DNA of 64,000 nucleotides from a bacterium. GTDB lineage: Bacteria > Electryoneota > JAOADG01. Location of the stretch: the NCBI GenBank assembly GCA_026417415.1, contig JAOADG010000037.1, positions 62,001 through 126,000 of the forward strand, written 5' to 3'. The translations under genes and the position numbers were made by a program. Shown here in pieces: positions 54,490-63,790 of the stretch; position 1 is the stretch's first letter; every line of letters starts with the position of its first letter. The notes below the pieces were generated by a model. It was given only the letters and a program-made list of their open reading frames with translations, searched no databases and had not been told where the DNA came from.

Positions 54490-57400
54490 ATGAATATGAT
54501 TTCCAAATTCCGAACGTTAGCCCTTTTGTTCTTTATCATATTGAGTGGTGCTGCATTTGCACAACCCATTTTGTTTTACGTGACCAATGCTACTGATTCG
54601 ACTTACGAGAATTGGTCAATTTGTAGAAATAATGTGGGTGATTCATTAGCAGTGGACATGGTAGTATGGGCGATAGAAGATTCCTTAAATAATGGAATGG
54701 CACCTGCTGGTCCCGATGGTTTGCCTACTGGTGATGACCGAGTTCGTATGTTTTTCAGAATGGGTGAAGGAACCACTTTACCGGGAATGTTCTATGCTGG
54801 TTTAACCGCATTTAGTCCGAGTGAATTCACTCCAGGGACTTTTACAGCAGGAAAGAGAATGTACCTTCGTGCGTTTATGACCACAGACACTACCTTACCA
54901 CCACCTCCCGGTACCTATTATGCGACCAGTACTTTACCCGGCGGAGTTTTACCGATTGTACCATCCGTATTCGGTTCCGATGTAATTGGGTTTACTTGGC
55001 CCGCACAAATGACCAACCAAACTGCAGGAATTTTACCCACTAATTTTAGCCCCAATGGTGGTGAAAACTGGGCGGTTGGGACACAACAGAACATTACTTG
55101 GACTGCTGTAGGTTTAACAGGTAATGTTACCATAGAAATCAATCGCAATTATCCTTTAGGTACATGGACAACAATTGCTACTGTTCCGGCAACATCGGGT
55201 TCTTATACCTGGACTGTAACTGGACCAGCAACAGCGACTGCTAGAATACGCGTAACCTCAGTAACCTATCCCACGATCACAAGAATGAGCAATGGAAACT
55301 TTCAAATATCCGCACCGGGGATTGTGATTTCTTCTCCCAATGGTGGTGAAACTTGGGTAACTGGAACCAACGCCACAATTTCGTGGGTAAGTCAAGATGT
55401 AACAGGAAATGTTCAAATTCAGTTAAACAGAAATTATCCATCAGGTACTTGGGAAACATTATTTGCAAATACTGCAAATGATGGATCGGAAAGTTGGTTA
55501 GTAACAGCTCCTACTACGACCACAGCAAGAGTGAGAATTTTGTCCGTATTGAATCCTGTTATAGGTGATACCAGCAATGCGAACTTTACCATTGCAGCAC
55601 CTTCAATTACAGTCACCTCACCCAATGGTGGTGAAGTTTGGACAATTAATCAATCCGAAAGTTTCACTTGGACTTCACAATTCGTTCAAGGAAATGTTCG
55701 TATAGACATCAATCGTAATTATCCAAGTGGTACTTGGACAACCATCTATTCAAGCATTCCGAACGATGGTATTGAGGTATGGTCACCTACAGGACCACCA
55801 ACGACAACAGCAAGAATTCGTATCGTTTCAGTGAATGATCCAAATATATCCGACATGAGTAACAACAACTTTACCATTCGAGCACCCACAATTACTGTCA
55901 CTTCTCCTAATGGCGGCGAATCTTGGTTAGTGGGGACTCAACAACCAATTACGTGGAGCGTGGATACAACATTTCATGGAAATGTCCATGTACAATTGAA
56001 TCGCGCTTATCCGAATGGTGCATGGACTACACTGTTTAACAATATCCCAAGAGATACTTCAGTGATTTGGACAGTAACGGGTCCTGCAACTGCAGAAGCT
56101 CGTATTCGAGTTGTGGCTGTATTTGATACCACGATTTTTGATGTTAGCAATGCAAACTTTTCAATTACCGCACCCAGTATCACTGTAACATCACCGAATG
56201 GTGGTGAGGTTTGGACCATTAACCAAACACGTGCAATCACTTGGACCTCGCAATTTATTCAAGGAAATGTTCGGATTGAATTGAATCGGAATTATCCTTC
56301 TGGAACGTGGTCTGTACTCTTTAACAACACCCCAAACGATGGTACTGAAAACTGGACCGTTACAGGTCCTGCATCAGCCACTGCTAGAATTCGTATTGTT
56401 GCAATGAATGACACTTCATACAATGACATTAGCAATGCGAACTTTACTATTCGTGTACCTACCCTTACAGTAACAGCACCAAATGGAGGCGAAACTTGGG
56501 GAATTAATACTCAACAGCAAATTACTTGGTCAGTAGATACTGCATTTGTTGGAAATGTGCATATCCAATTGAACCGAAATTACCCAAGTGGTGCATGGAC
56601 AACTTTATTCAGCAACATTCCACGCGATTCTTCTTCTGTAAGTTGGCTGGTGAGTGGACCAGCAACAACAACTGCCAGAGTACGTGTGGTCGCTGCATTT
56701 GATACTTCAATTTCAGATATCAGTAACGCGAACTTTACCATTGCAAGTCCAACTATTACAGTAACCTCGCCCAATGGTGGAGAAGTGTGGACCATTAATC
56801 AATCACGTGCAATAACATGGACCTCACAGTTCATTCAAGGAAATGTTAGGATTGAATTGAACCGTAACTATCCATCCGGAACTTGGTCGGTACTGTTTAA
56901 TAACATTGCAAACGATGGAACAGAAAATTGGACTGTAACAGGTCCTGCCACAACGAATGCAAGAATTCGAGTAGTAGCGGTTAGCGATACAAACTACAAT
57001 GATATTAGCAATGCCAACTTTACTATTCGAGCACCTACCATCACGGTAACATCACCAAATGGTGGAGAAGCATGGACCGTAAATTCTAATCGCACTATTT
57101 CATGGACAGTAGATACTGCATTTGTTGGAAATGTGAATGTTCAACTCAATCGCGATTACCCAGCCGGCAATTGGGAAACTTTATTTTCCAATGTTCCAAG
57201 CAATCAACCGGTTAACTGGGTGGTTACAGGTCCCACTACTCAAACTGCAAGAATACGAGTTCTTGCCGCTTTTGATACCACCATTTCTGATGTTAGCAAT
57301 GCGAATTTTGCGATTGTGATCCCAGTCATTTCAGTTGTCTATCCAAACGGTGGTGATACATTGTTTGCAGGTTCAATCTACACGCTAAGATGGACTAGAG

Positions 57401-57897
57401 AATATGTACCGGGACAAGTCCAAGTCCACTTGAACAGAAGTTATCCAAATGGGGAATGGGTGTTGTTAGGTACAACCACAGCTGATACATTGGTTTGGGA
57501 AGCAACTGTTCCTCAAACTTGGGAAGCAAGAATTCGTGTTCGTTCGGTTACCGATACTACCATTATGGATGTTAGCAATGGCAACTTTGCAATTTTAGTA
57601 AATTCAGTTGCATTGCGGGAAAATAGCATTCCTAAGGAATTTACTTTAGAAAAAGCATATCCAAATCCATTTAATACCAGCACTGTTCTTAAAGTGGGCG
57701 TTCCTAAAGATGCAAATGTAACTCTTGCGATATACAATTTAATGGGACAAAAGGTGGCTACATTGCATCAAGGAAAACTTTCTGCTGGATACCATAGTTT
57801 TACTTGGAATGCACCACAAATTTCTTCGGGTATCTACATTGTAAGAATGGAAACAGCAGGTTGGGTGAGACATAGTACCATCCATTACATCCGATAA
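54490..57897 (+). CDS. Large secreted repeat protein with T9SS sorting domain
   Basis: 1135 residues (two ATGs, 54490 and 54496; the second has the better spacing to AAAGGA). A signal peptide ending AAFAQ is followed by an N-terminal domain of about 160 residues (which could not be assigned) and nine tandem domains of about 95 residues, each starting with a variant of SPNGGExW and containing GNVxIxLNRNYPSGxW and ISNANFTI. This pattern is that of the Ser-Thr-rich (Kre9/KNH-like, PF10342) domain. Domains 3, 5, 7 and domains 4, 6, 8 form two alternating classes. The C-terminal about 80 residues are a T9SS type A sorting domain (YPNPFNTS, IYNLMGQKVATL, SGIYIVRM). It is expected on the cell surface; ligand unknown. 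Confidence 0.93.
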   Translation: MNMISKFRTLALLFFIILSGAAFAQPILFYVTNATDSTYENWSICRNNVGDSLAVDMVVWAIEDSLNNGMAPAGPDGLPTGDDRVRMFFRMGEGTTLPGMFYAGLTAFSPSEFTPGTFTAGKRMYLRAFMTTDTTLPPPPGTYYATSTLPGGVLPIVPSVFGSDVIGFTWPAQMTNQTAGILPTNFSPNGGENWAVGTQQNITWTAVGLTGNVTIEINRNYPLGTWTTIATVPATSGSYTWTVTGPATATARIRVTSVTYPTITRMSNGNFQISAPGIVISSPNGGETWVTGTNATISWVSQDVTGNVQIQLNRNYPSGTWETLFANTANDGSESWLVTAPTTTTARVRILSVLNPVIGDTSNANFTIAAPSITVTSPNGGEVWTINQSESFTWTSQFVQGNVRIDINRNYPSGTWTTIYSSIPNDGIEVWSPTGPPTTTARIRIVSVNDPNISDMSNNNFTIRAPTITVTSPNGGESWLVGTQQPITWSVDTTFHGNVHVQLNRAYPNGAWTTLFNNIPRDTSVIWTVTGPATAEARIRVVAVFDTTIFDVSNANFSITAPSITVTSPNGGEVWTINQTRAITWTSQFIQGNVRIELNRNYPSGTWSVLFNNTPNDGTENWTVTGPASATARIRIVAMNDTSYNDISNANFTIRVPTLTVTAPNGGETWGINTQQQITWSVDTAFVGNVHIQLNRNYPSGAWTTLFSNIPRDSSSVSWLVSGPATTTARVRVVAAFDTSISDISNANFTIASPTITVTSPNGGEVWTINQSRAITWTSQFIQGNVRIELNRNYPSGTWSVLFNNIANDGTENWTVTGPATTNARIRVVAVSDTNYNDISNANFTIRAPTITVTSPNGGEAWTVNSNRTISWTVDTAFVGNVNVQLNRDYPAGNWETLFSNVPSNQPVNWVVTGPTTQTARIRVLAAFDTTISDVSNANFAIVIPVISVVYPNGGDTLFAGSIYTLRWTREYVPGQVQVHLNRSYPNGEWVLLGTTTADTLVWEATVPQTWEARIRVRSVTDTTIMDVSNGNFAILVNSVALRENSIPKEFTLEKAYPNPFNTSTVLKVGVPKDANVTLAIYNLMGQKVATLHQGKLSAGYHSFTWNAPQISSGIYIVRMETAGWVRHSTIHYIR
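55030..57600 (+). repeat. Nine tandem about 288-bp coding repeats
   Basis: The repeats begin near 55048, 55331, 55618, 55903, 56191, 56476, 56767, 57051 and 57340, each at a PNGG motif. Every second copy is more alike: copies 5 and 7 are nearly identical in protein over a 48-codon stretch (56230-56373 and 56806-56949), but differ by synonymous changes at many codons. Confidence 0.9.
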
Positions 57898-57913
57898 AGA
57901 AAAAAACAGTGGG

Positions 57914-57942
57914 AAAAGGGGTGAAAAAATCACCCCTTTTTC
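57914..57942 (+). terminator. Rho-independent terminator after repeat protein gene
   Basis: An 11-bp stem AAAAGGGGTGA / TCACCCCTTTT with a five-base loop and a following T run, 17 bases after the stop codon. Confidence 0.9.
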
Positions 57943-58011
57943 TTTTTCATTACCTTTGAACCTACTGTAAATTCAGTTTATATTGGAAACAGAGACAACA
58001 AGGTATAAAGA

Positions 58012-59322
58012 ATGTCAGAAGAAAAAGTCACATGCATCATCGTTGGTGCAGGCGTTGCTGGTTCTGCAGCAGCGATTACGTTAGCCAAAGCGGGAATCGA
58101 GGTTTTGGTATTAGAACGTGGTGAAGTACCGGGATGTAAAAACTTGTTTGGTGGAGTTCTTTACACAACCATTTTAGATAAATTGGTTCCCGACTGGATG
58201 GAATCAGCGCCTTTAGAACGCTACGTTACGCGAAAACGCTTTTCTATTATGGGAAAAGATGGTGAAATCGCTTTGGATTTCAAAACCAAAAGATATGAAT
58301 CCCATCCTAAAAGAAATTTCAGTTTTACTGTCTTAAGAGCAAAGTTTGATGCATGGTTAGCAGAGCAAGCTGAAAAAGCTGGAGCACAGGTTTTTCCGGG
58401 AATGATGGTATCTGAATTGATAATTAAAAACAATCGAGTTGTAGGTGTTAAAACAGAACCAGGTGGTGATGAACTGTATGCGGATGTAGTAATTTCTGCT
58501 GAAGGTGTACATAGTTATCTAACGTTACAAGCGGGTTTGAGAAAATCCGAATTTGATCCTGACCATATGGTCACTGCAGCAAAAGAAGTCATCCAGTTAG
58601 ATGAAAACGTATTAGCGGATCGTTTCCAATTGGAAGGAAATGAAGGTGTTGCCTTTGCTTACTTTGGTGATGGTTTATTTGGAATGTTTGGAGCAGGATT
58701 TATCTATACCAACAAAAATACTTTATCTATTGGAACGGGTGTAACCATTGGTGAAATGATTCGGAATAAAAAGAACCCCAATGAAATCCTTGAACATTTC
58801 AAAAATCATCCAGCAATCCGTCCTTATATTCGAGGTGGTGAAACCATTGAATATTCTGCTCATATGATCCCTGAATATGGATACAACCACTTGCCGAAAT
58901 TGTATATGGATGGATTTCTTGTGACTGGTGATGCTGCTGGTTTGGTGAATAGTAGTCATCATCAAGAAGGTACTAATTTGGCGATGGCTTCAGGTGTGTT
59001 TGCTGCGGAAACTGTAATTGAAGCGGTGAAAAGAAACGACTTTACAAGCAACACTTTGAAGCTCTATCTGGAAAAATTAGAGAATAGTTTCGTACTCAAG
59101 GATTTAAAAAAATATAGACATATGACTTCCTTTTTTAATGAAAATCCACACTTTTTGAGAGATTATCCAGATTTAATGATGGAACTGTTTGGCGATTATT
59201 TTGAGTTATCAGAAAAACCAAAAGAAGAAATTGAAAAAGAAATTTACAAGAAACTAAAACGTAGAATTCCACTATGGACAATGGCTACAGATGCTTGGAA
59301 AGTGAAAAAAGCACTTTTTTAA
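58012..59322 (+). CDS. fixC: FAD-dependent ETF-quinone oxidoreductase-like protein
   Basis: A 436-residue flavoprotein of the FixC family. The N-terminal FAD motif IIVGAGVAGSAAAITLAKAG and the family segment GCKNLFGGVLY are clear, followed by AEGVHSYLTLQAGL and the FAD-binding GDAAGLVNSSHHQEGTNLA. FixC accepts electrons from the ETF and passes them to quinone, either directly or in a bifurcating complex. Its partner ferredoxin-like gene follows 13 bases later. etfBA lies about 9.5 kb away on the same strand. Confidence 0.93.
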   Translation: MSEEKVTCIIVGAGVAGSAAAITLAKAGIEVLVLERGEVPGCKNLFGGVLYTTILDKLVPDWMESAPLERYVTRKRFSIMGKDGEIALDFKTKRYESHPKRNFSFTVLRAKFDAWLAEQAEKAGAQVFPGMMVSELIIKNNRVVGVKTEPGGDELYADVVISAEGVHSYLTLQAGLRKSEFDPDHMVTAAKEVIQLDENVLADRFQLEGNEGVAFAYFGDGLFGMFGAGFIYTNKNTLSIGTGVTIGEMIRNKKNPNEILEHFKNHPAIRPYIRGGETIEYSAHMIPEYGYNHLPKLYMDGFLVTGDAAGLVNSSHHQEGTNLAMASGVFAAETVIEAVKRNDFTSNTLKLYLEKLENSFVLKDLKKYRHMTSFFNENPHFLRDYPDLMMELFGDYFELSEKPKEEIEKEIYKKLKRRIPLWTMATDAWKVKKALF

Positions 59323-59335
59323 AAAAGGGGGAAAT

Positions 59336-59620
59336 ATGGGTTTACTGAAAACCATAGAAGAAAAGTTAGGGTTGTTAAAATACAAGTTTGATCGTGAAAG
59401 TCACATTTCTATAGAGCAAGAATCATTCAAGCAGGATCCTACACAAGCTATATTGTATGTTTGCCCAGCGAAAGTATATACCAAAAACGAAGAAGATGGA
59501 AGTTGTATTGTAAACTACGAAAACTGTGTAGAGTGTGGAACTTGCCGAATTGCCGCACCGCAACACGTTCGTTGGTTTTATCCTAAAGGAGGGATGGGAG
59601 TCAATTACCGACAAGGGTGA
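59336..59620 (+). CDS. fixX: FixX-type ferredoxin-like protein
   Basis: A 94-residue protein with YVCPAKVYTKNEEDGSC and YENCVECGTCR, the pattern of FixX: four cysteines (CPA plus CxxCxxC) that could bind one [4Fe-4S] cluster. The gene starts with an ATG preceded by GGGGG. It lies directly after fixC. Confidence 0.93.
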   Translation: MGLLKTIEEKLGLLKYKFDRESHISIEQESFKQDPTQAILYVCPAKVYTKNEEDGSCIVNYENCVECGTCRIAAPQHVRWFYPKGGMGVNYRQG

Positions 59621-59668
59621 CGTTACATTACATTCGTTTTACAGAAATTACTTTAAACGGAAAGACCA

Positions 59669-60520
59669 TTGATTTTCACTTTTCAAAATCATTTCAAATT
59701 ATTTTTATTCATCTCCATTTTTCAATCTGTAGCTTTGGCTCAGACGAATGTCCAACGCATGATTAAAGAATGTGATTCGCTTTACAAATTTGGTGAGTTT
59801 GAATTAGCCATTCAGAAAGCGAAAGAAGCAATTTCCTTACCCTCATTAACCACCCAACAAAAAGTCGAGTTTGAACGAATTTTAGCATTTTCTTATGCTG
59901 CAACTGAAAGACATCAAGAATCTGAAAGACATTTTACGAATATCTTAACTTTAAATCCATCATTCACTTTAGATTCTATCAGAACGTCTCCAAAAATCTT
60001 TCAACGGTTTCGTGCAGCTCAATTCCAGTTCCAGACCACAATCAAAAAAAATGAACCTAAGCAAGCAACCTTAGTGGATTCAAGTTTATTAAAAAAAATA
60101 GATCTGCAAAATAAACAGTTGCGAAAACAACAAAAGTTGTGGAAAAGTGCTCAAATAGGGCTGTTTTGTCCCGGTATGGGAATGTTGAACAACAATGAGA
60201 AAACAAAAGGATGGTTCTTTCTTATTACAGAAACCGTAGGATTATCTACGGCAATTTATGCTACCTTAAAAGTTGAGGACGCTAAAAAAGTGTATCAACA
60301 AGAGCAAAATACAAGCAATATTGAAAAAAGATACAATCATTATCGAAACTGGGTTCATATCAGAAACGGTGCTTGGATTGCTACAGGTGTGATTCATTGG
60401 ATAGGTGTTTCGGATGTGTTATTAAGAAAAAATTCTATTCAAATGGCTCTAATCACTTCACAAAAATCGGTACATCTTTCTTTCTACTTTCCGGTAAAAA
60501 GTGTGCATAATTTGCATTGA
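59669..60520 (+). CDS. Hypothetical TPR-like secreted or periplasmic protein
   Basis: A 283-residue protein. TTG start at 59669 because the signal peptide (about residues 1-24, ending ALAQ) begins there and no in-frame ATG precedes it. TPR-like helices follow (about 30-95, YKFGEFELAIQKAKEAI), then a lysine-rich coiled region, a hydrophobic segment (about 185-205) and a C-terminal GAWIATGVIHWIGVSDVLL segment, reminiscent of DUF5683-like proteins. Function unknown. Confidence 0.55.
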   Translation: MIFTFQNHFKLFLFISIFQSVALAQTNVQRMIKECDSLYKFGEFELAIQKAKEAISLPSLTTQQKVEFERILAFSYAATERHQESERHFTNILTLNPSFTLDSIRTSPKIFQRFRAAQFQFQTTIKKNEPKQATLVDSSLLKKIDLQNKQLRKQQKLWKSAQIGLFCPGMGMLNNNEKTKGWFFLITETVGLSTAIYATLKVEDAKKVYQQEQNTSNIEKRYNHYRNWVHIRNGAWIATGVIHWIGVSDVLLRKNSIQMALITSQKSVHLSFYFPVKSVHNLH

Positions 60521-60543
60521 AAGTGCAAATTTTGCATACTTTT
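60504..60543 (+). terminator. Hairpin overlapping the stop codon, possible terminator
   Basis: TGCATAATTTGCA (60504-60516) pairs with TGCAAATTTTGCA (60524-60536) with one mismatch and a seven-base loop containing the stop codon TGA. A short T run (60540-60543) follows. It may terminate transcription; the stem is AT-rich, so confidence is limited. Confidence 0.4.
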
Positions 60544-60863
60544 CGTTCAATTGTAAATGTAATTCTTAGAATAAATCTATTTATTTTTATCATAAAACAG
60601 TATAATTCAATGGCACGTTTATTGCTCTTTAATCAGTTGCATACTGTGATCGGCTTACTTGGACAAACTTAGCTTACTTTGATCTGCTTACTTTGAAAAA
60701 ATAGTCGGAACATGGTTACATAGAACTGCTAACGATGAATGACATCCCGACGCGCACGTAAAATGCCTGCCCATGCAGGCATTTTCGTTTTCTGACTTTC
60801 CCCGTAACAATTTCTACTTGCATTCAAAAAGCATCCGTCGTATTTTTGTAGGCATCTTAACTA
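60521..60863 (+). other. Gene-free region before tRNA-Arg(ACG)
   Basis: No convincing ORF. It contains three copies of GCTTACTT at 60653-60660, 60672-60679 and 60686-60693, the flanking bases being similar (GATCGGCTTACTTGGA and GATCTGCTTACTTTGA), and a perfect 11-bp hairpin at 60760-60785. A small RNA is possible but unproven. Confidence 0.5.
60760..60785 (+). terminator. Perfect 11-bp hairpin, terminator-like
   Basis: AAAATGCCTGC / GCAGGCATTTT with a CCAT loop. The T stretch belongs to the stem and only a short T run follows, so it could terminate a transcript from the preceding gene-free region or be an attenuator before tRNA-Arg. Confidence 0.5.
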
Positions 60864-60938
60864 GCGCTCTTAGCTCAATTGGATTAGAGCATCTGACTAC
60901 GGATCAGAAGGTTGGGGGTTCGAATCCCTCAGAGCGCG
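60864..60938 (+). tRNA. tRNA-Arg (anticodon ACG)
   Basis: Acceptor arms GCGCTCT/AGAGCGC pair perfectly; anticodon stem TCTGA/TCAGA encloses loop CTACGGA with anticodon ACG. T arm GGGGGTTCGAATCCCTC; discriminator G. A34 is the expected substrate of TadA (15.1 kb). CCA is not encoded. Confidence 0.97.
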
Positions 60939-61057
60939 CGCGATACTGCAATTCTACCAACTTGAATCCACATTGATTTTTCCGATCAGAACCTTGATAC
61001 TACTTTTGGATTGTAATAAGAATTGTTTATTTTGCTTCCTAACAATTACCTTCTTCT

Positions 61058-61645
61058 ATGTTTGATTTTCTGAACGGGAAAATAGTTCAAAAAGAACCAT
61101 CACGACTTGTACTGGACGTTAACGGAGTGGGGTACGCGTTGTTTATCCCATTATCTACGTTTGACAAACTGGGCGATGTAGGTGCGGATTGTAAAATATT
61201 AGCATGGTTGTATGTTCGTGAAGACCAGTTAACCTTATTCGGGTTTTCTACCAAAGAAGAAAGAGATTGGTTTTTACAGTTAATCCAATTACCCGGCATA
61301 GGTCCCAAATTGGCTTTATCCATTTTATCCGGAATTCGTTATACTGATTTCAGAAATGCATTGTTGAATGCGGATGTTAAACGGTTAAAATCTATTTCAG
61401 GTGTCGGTGAAAAATTGGCTCAAAGAATGATTGTGGAATTAAAAAATTGGGTTGGTGATACTTCACCAACGTTACCTTCTTCAATTTCCAGTGAAAATGC
61501 TGTCATTTATAGAGATGTGGTGATGGCATTGGAGGCACTTGGAATTCCAAGAATCAATGCGGAAAAGTACGCCGCTAAAGTGTTACAAGAAAATCCCAAG
61601 ATAACTATATCTGAAGCAGTACAAAAAGCATTAAGCAATGGCTAA
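61058..61645 (+). CDS. ruvA: Holliday junction branch migration protein RuvA
   Basis: A 195-residue protein that binds the four-way junction and recruits RuvB. The N-terminal OB domain ([26 protein letters not shown]) is followed by helix-hairpin-helix motifs ([30 protein letters not shown]) and the C-terminal RuvB-binding domain. It overlaps ruvB by eight bases. Confidence 0.97.
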   Translation: MFDFLNGKIVQKEPSRLVLDVNGVGYALFIPLSTFDKLGDVGADCKILAWLYVREDQLTLFGFSTKEERDWFLQLIQLPGIGPKLALSILSGIRYTDFRNALLNADVKRLKSISGVGEKLAQRMIVELKNWVGDTSPTLPSSISSENAVIYRDVVMALEALGIPRINAEKYAAKVLQENPKITISEAVQKALSNG

Positions 61646-62672
61646 TCTTCGATCTGAACATATCAATCCAAACAGTGCTTCCTACCCAGAAGAAAAAATC
61701 TGGGAAAACCAATTACGTCCCACGAAACTTTCTGAATTTGTTGGTCAAGAGAAACTTAAAGCAAATTTTTCTGTATTTTTACAAGCGGCCAAAGAACGAA
61801 ACGAAGCGCTTGATCATACCTTAATTAGCGGTCCACCCGGTTTAGGAAAAACTACTTTGGCTGCAATTATGGCGAATGAATTGGGTGTTGAGTTTCGATC
61901 TACTAGTGGTCCCGCACTGGAAAAACCTGCTGATCTAGTAGGGATTTTAACATCATTATCACCACGGGCCATTTTGTTTATTGATGAAATCCACCGCTTA
62001 AGTCCTATTGTGGAAGAATACCTTTATCCTGCTTTAGAAGACCTCAAAATCGATATTGTGATTGATAAAGGACCTGGTGCTAGATCCATCACATTAAATT
62101 TGACACCTTTTACATTAATCGGTGCTACCACACGTGCAGGGCTCATTACTGCACCTCTTAGAGCAAGATTTGGAGTCACTGCAAGATTGGATTACTACCC
62201 GGTTAAAGATTTGGAGTTGATTGCAATTCGTAGTGCTAAGATATTAAATATCGAAATTGATGCTGATGCTTCTGTAGAAGTTGCAAGACGTTCAAGAGGA
62301 ACACCAAGAATTGTAAATCGTTTATTAAGAAGGTTACGAGATTTTGCACAAGTGGAGGGAAAAGGAAAGATTACTTACGAAATCGCATTAAACAGTTTAC
62401 AGCGGTTGGAAATAGATCATTATGGTTTAGATGAAATGGATAAACGAATTTTACTCACCATCATTCAAAAATTTAACGGTGGCCCTACAGGATTAAACAC
62501 CATTGCTGTTGCTGTTGGAGAAGATGCGGGTACCATTGAAGAAGTTTATGAACCTTACCTAATTCAGGAAGGTTTTTTAGCACGAACACCGCGTGGCAGA
62601 GTAGCAACACAACGTGCTTACGAACACTTTGGTATCATCAACAGAAATCTTAGTCAAGAAACACTGATTTGA
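61638..62672 (+). CDS. ruvB: Holliday junction helicase RuvB
   Basis: A 344-residue AAA+ motor that drives branch migration with RuvA. Walker [10 protein letters not shown], Walker [10 protein letters not shown], and sensor/arginine-finger segments ([16 protein letters not shown]) are present; the C-terminal winged helix contains [10 protein letters not shown] and [10 protein letters not shown]. ruvC is not in the window. Confidence 0.98.
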   Translation: MANLRSEHINPNSASYPEEKIWENQLRPTKLSEFVGQEKLKANFSVFLQAAKERNEALDHTLISGPPGLGKTTLAAIMANELGVEFRSTSGPALEKPADLVGILTSLSPRAILFIDEIHRLSPIVEEYLYPALEDLKIDIVIDKGPGARSITLNLTPFTLIGATTRAGLITAPLRARFGVTARLDYYPVKDLELIAIRSAKILNIEIDADASVEVARRSRGTPRIVNRLLRRLRDFAQVEGKGKITYEIALNSLQRLEIDHYGLDEMDKRILLTIIQKFNGGPTGLNTIAVAVGEDAGTIEEVYEPYLIQEGFLARTPRGRVATQRAYEHFGIINRNLSQETLI

Positions 62673-62689
62673 AGATCATAGAACGTGAA

Positions 62690-63790
62690 ATGAATCCGCA
62701 TCCCATTGAATTATCATTCTATGATTTTGATTTACCTCAACACTTAATTGCTCAGTTCCCTATAGAACCACGTGATCATGCGAAATTGTTGATCTACTTT
62801 CGTTCACAAGATCGAATTGAGCATCGGCACATATACGATCTTCCTGAATATTTGAACGAGAATGATCTTCTGGTACTTAACAATAGCAAGGTAATACCTG
62901 CACGTCTATTCGCAACTGGAAAAGAAGGCGGTCGTTTAGAAGTATTTCTAATAGAACCTTTACAATTGATAGATAATCAGTTTGTTACTGCTGAATACGG
63001 TCAATCCTTTAATAGGGAACATTTTACTTATTGGAAAATACTTTGTAAACCATCCAAAAGATTTCACCGAAATGATGTATTTGCTTTACCTAAAGGTGGT
63101 TGGATTGAAATCCTTGAAGTAAATGCAAAAGGAGAAAGGATAGGTAGAATAGATTTTCCACCCGGTATGACCTTTGAACAATGGTTAAACCAAGCTGGAA
63201 CGGTGCCATTACCACCTTATATCGAAAGAAAACCAAATGAACAAGATAAAAATAGATACCAAACAATCTATGCTTCAAGTTATGGCTCAGTTGCTGCACC
63301 TACTGCTGGCTTACATTTTACCGAACAACTCCTACAGAAAATCAAATCCAAAAACATATCTATTGCAGAACTTACTTTGCATGTAGGGTTAGGTACATTT
63401 CAACCCATCCGTGCTCAAACAATTTCAGATCATTCAATAATGCCAGAAGTATTTGAATTACCTTTTCAAACTATACAACAACTTAACAAAACAAAAGAAA
63501 AAAATGGTAGAATCGTAGCAGTAGGAACCACCTCTACACGAGTATTAGAAACTTTCGCTTGGAGAAAAGTCAATCAATCACTTACGGGAAAAAGTGATTT
63601 GTACATTTATCCCGGTTATCAGTTTCAAGTGGTGGATGCTTTACTGACCAATTTTCACTTACCCAAATCATCATTATTTCTTTTGGTCTGTGCCTTTTTA
63701 GGACGTGAAAAAGCGCTTGAAATCTACAAGATAGCAATCCAAGAAAACTATCGTTTTTATAGTTATGGCGATGCCTGTTTATTCCTCTAA
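62690..63790 (+). CDS. queA: S-adenosylmethionine:tRNA ribosyltransferase-isomerase
   Basis: A 366-residue enzyme that adds the epoxycyclopentane group during queuosine synthesis. Motifs: YDFDLPQHLIAQFPIEPRDHAKLL at the N-terminus, SYGSVAAPTAGLHFTE and HVGLGTFQPI. I chose the ATG at 62690; a TTG at 62669 overlaps the ruvB stop and would add seven residues. ispD begins inside its end. Confidence 0.95.
   Translation: MNPHPIELSFYDFDLPQHLIAQFPIEPRDHAKLLIYFRSQDRIEHRHIYDLPEYLNENDLLVLNNSKVIPARLFATGKEGGRLEVFLIEPLQLIDNQFVTAEYGQSFNREHFTYWKILCKPSKRFHRNDVFALPKGGWIEILEVNAKGERIGRIDFPPGMTFEQWLNQAGTVPLPPYIERKPNEQDKNRYQTIYASSYGSVAAPTAGLHFTEQLLQKIKSKNISIAELTLHVGLGTFQPIRAQTISDHSIMPEVFELPFQTIQQLNKTKEKNGRIVAVGTTSTRVLETFAWRKVNQSLTGKSDLYIYPGYQFQVVDALLTNFHLPKSSLFLLVCAFLGREKALEIYKIAIQENYRFYSYGDACLFL

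Noticed and set aside
16225-57960. TAnnTTTG sequences (Bacteroidetes-type -7 element) before tRNA-Leu (16225-16232), tatA, the repeat protein and fixC
   Set aside because: A rough estimate for this base composition gives a similar number in the intergenic DNA by chance, and a matching upstream TTTG at the right distance is not consistently present.
60773-60976. ORF of 67 residues overlapping tRNA-Arg(ACG)
   Set aside because: It runs through the complete tRNA gene and has no similarity to anything recognisable.
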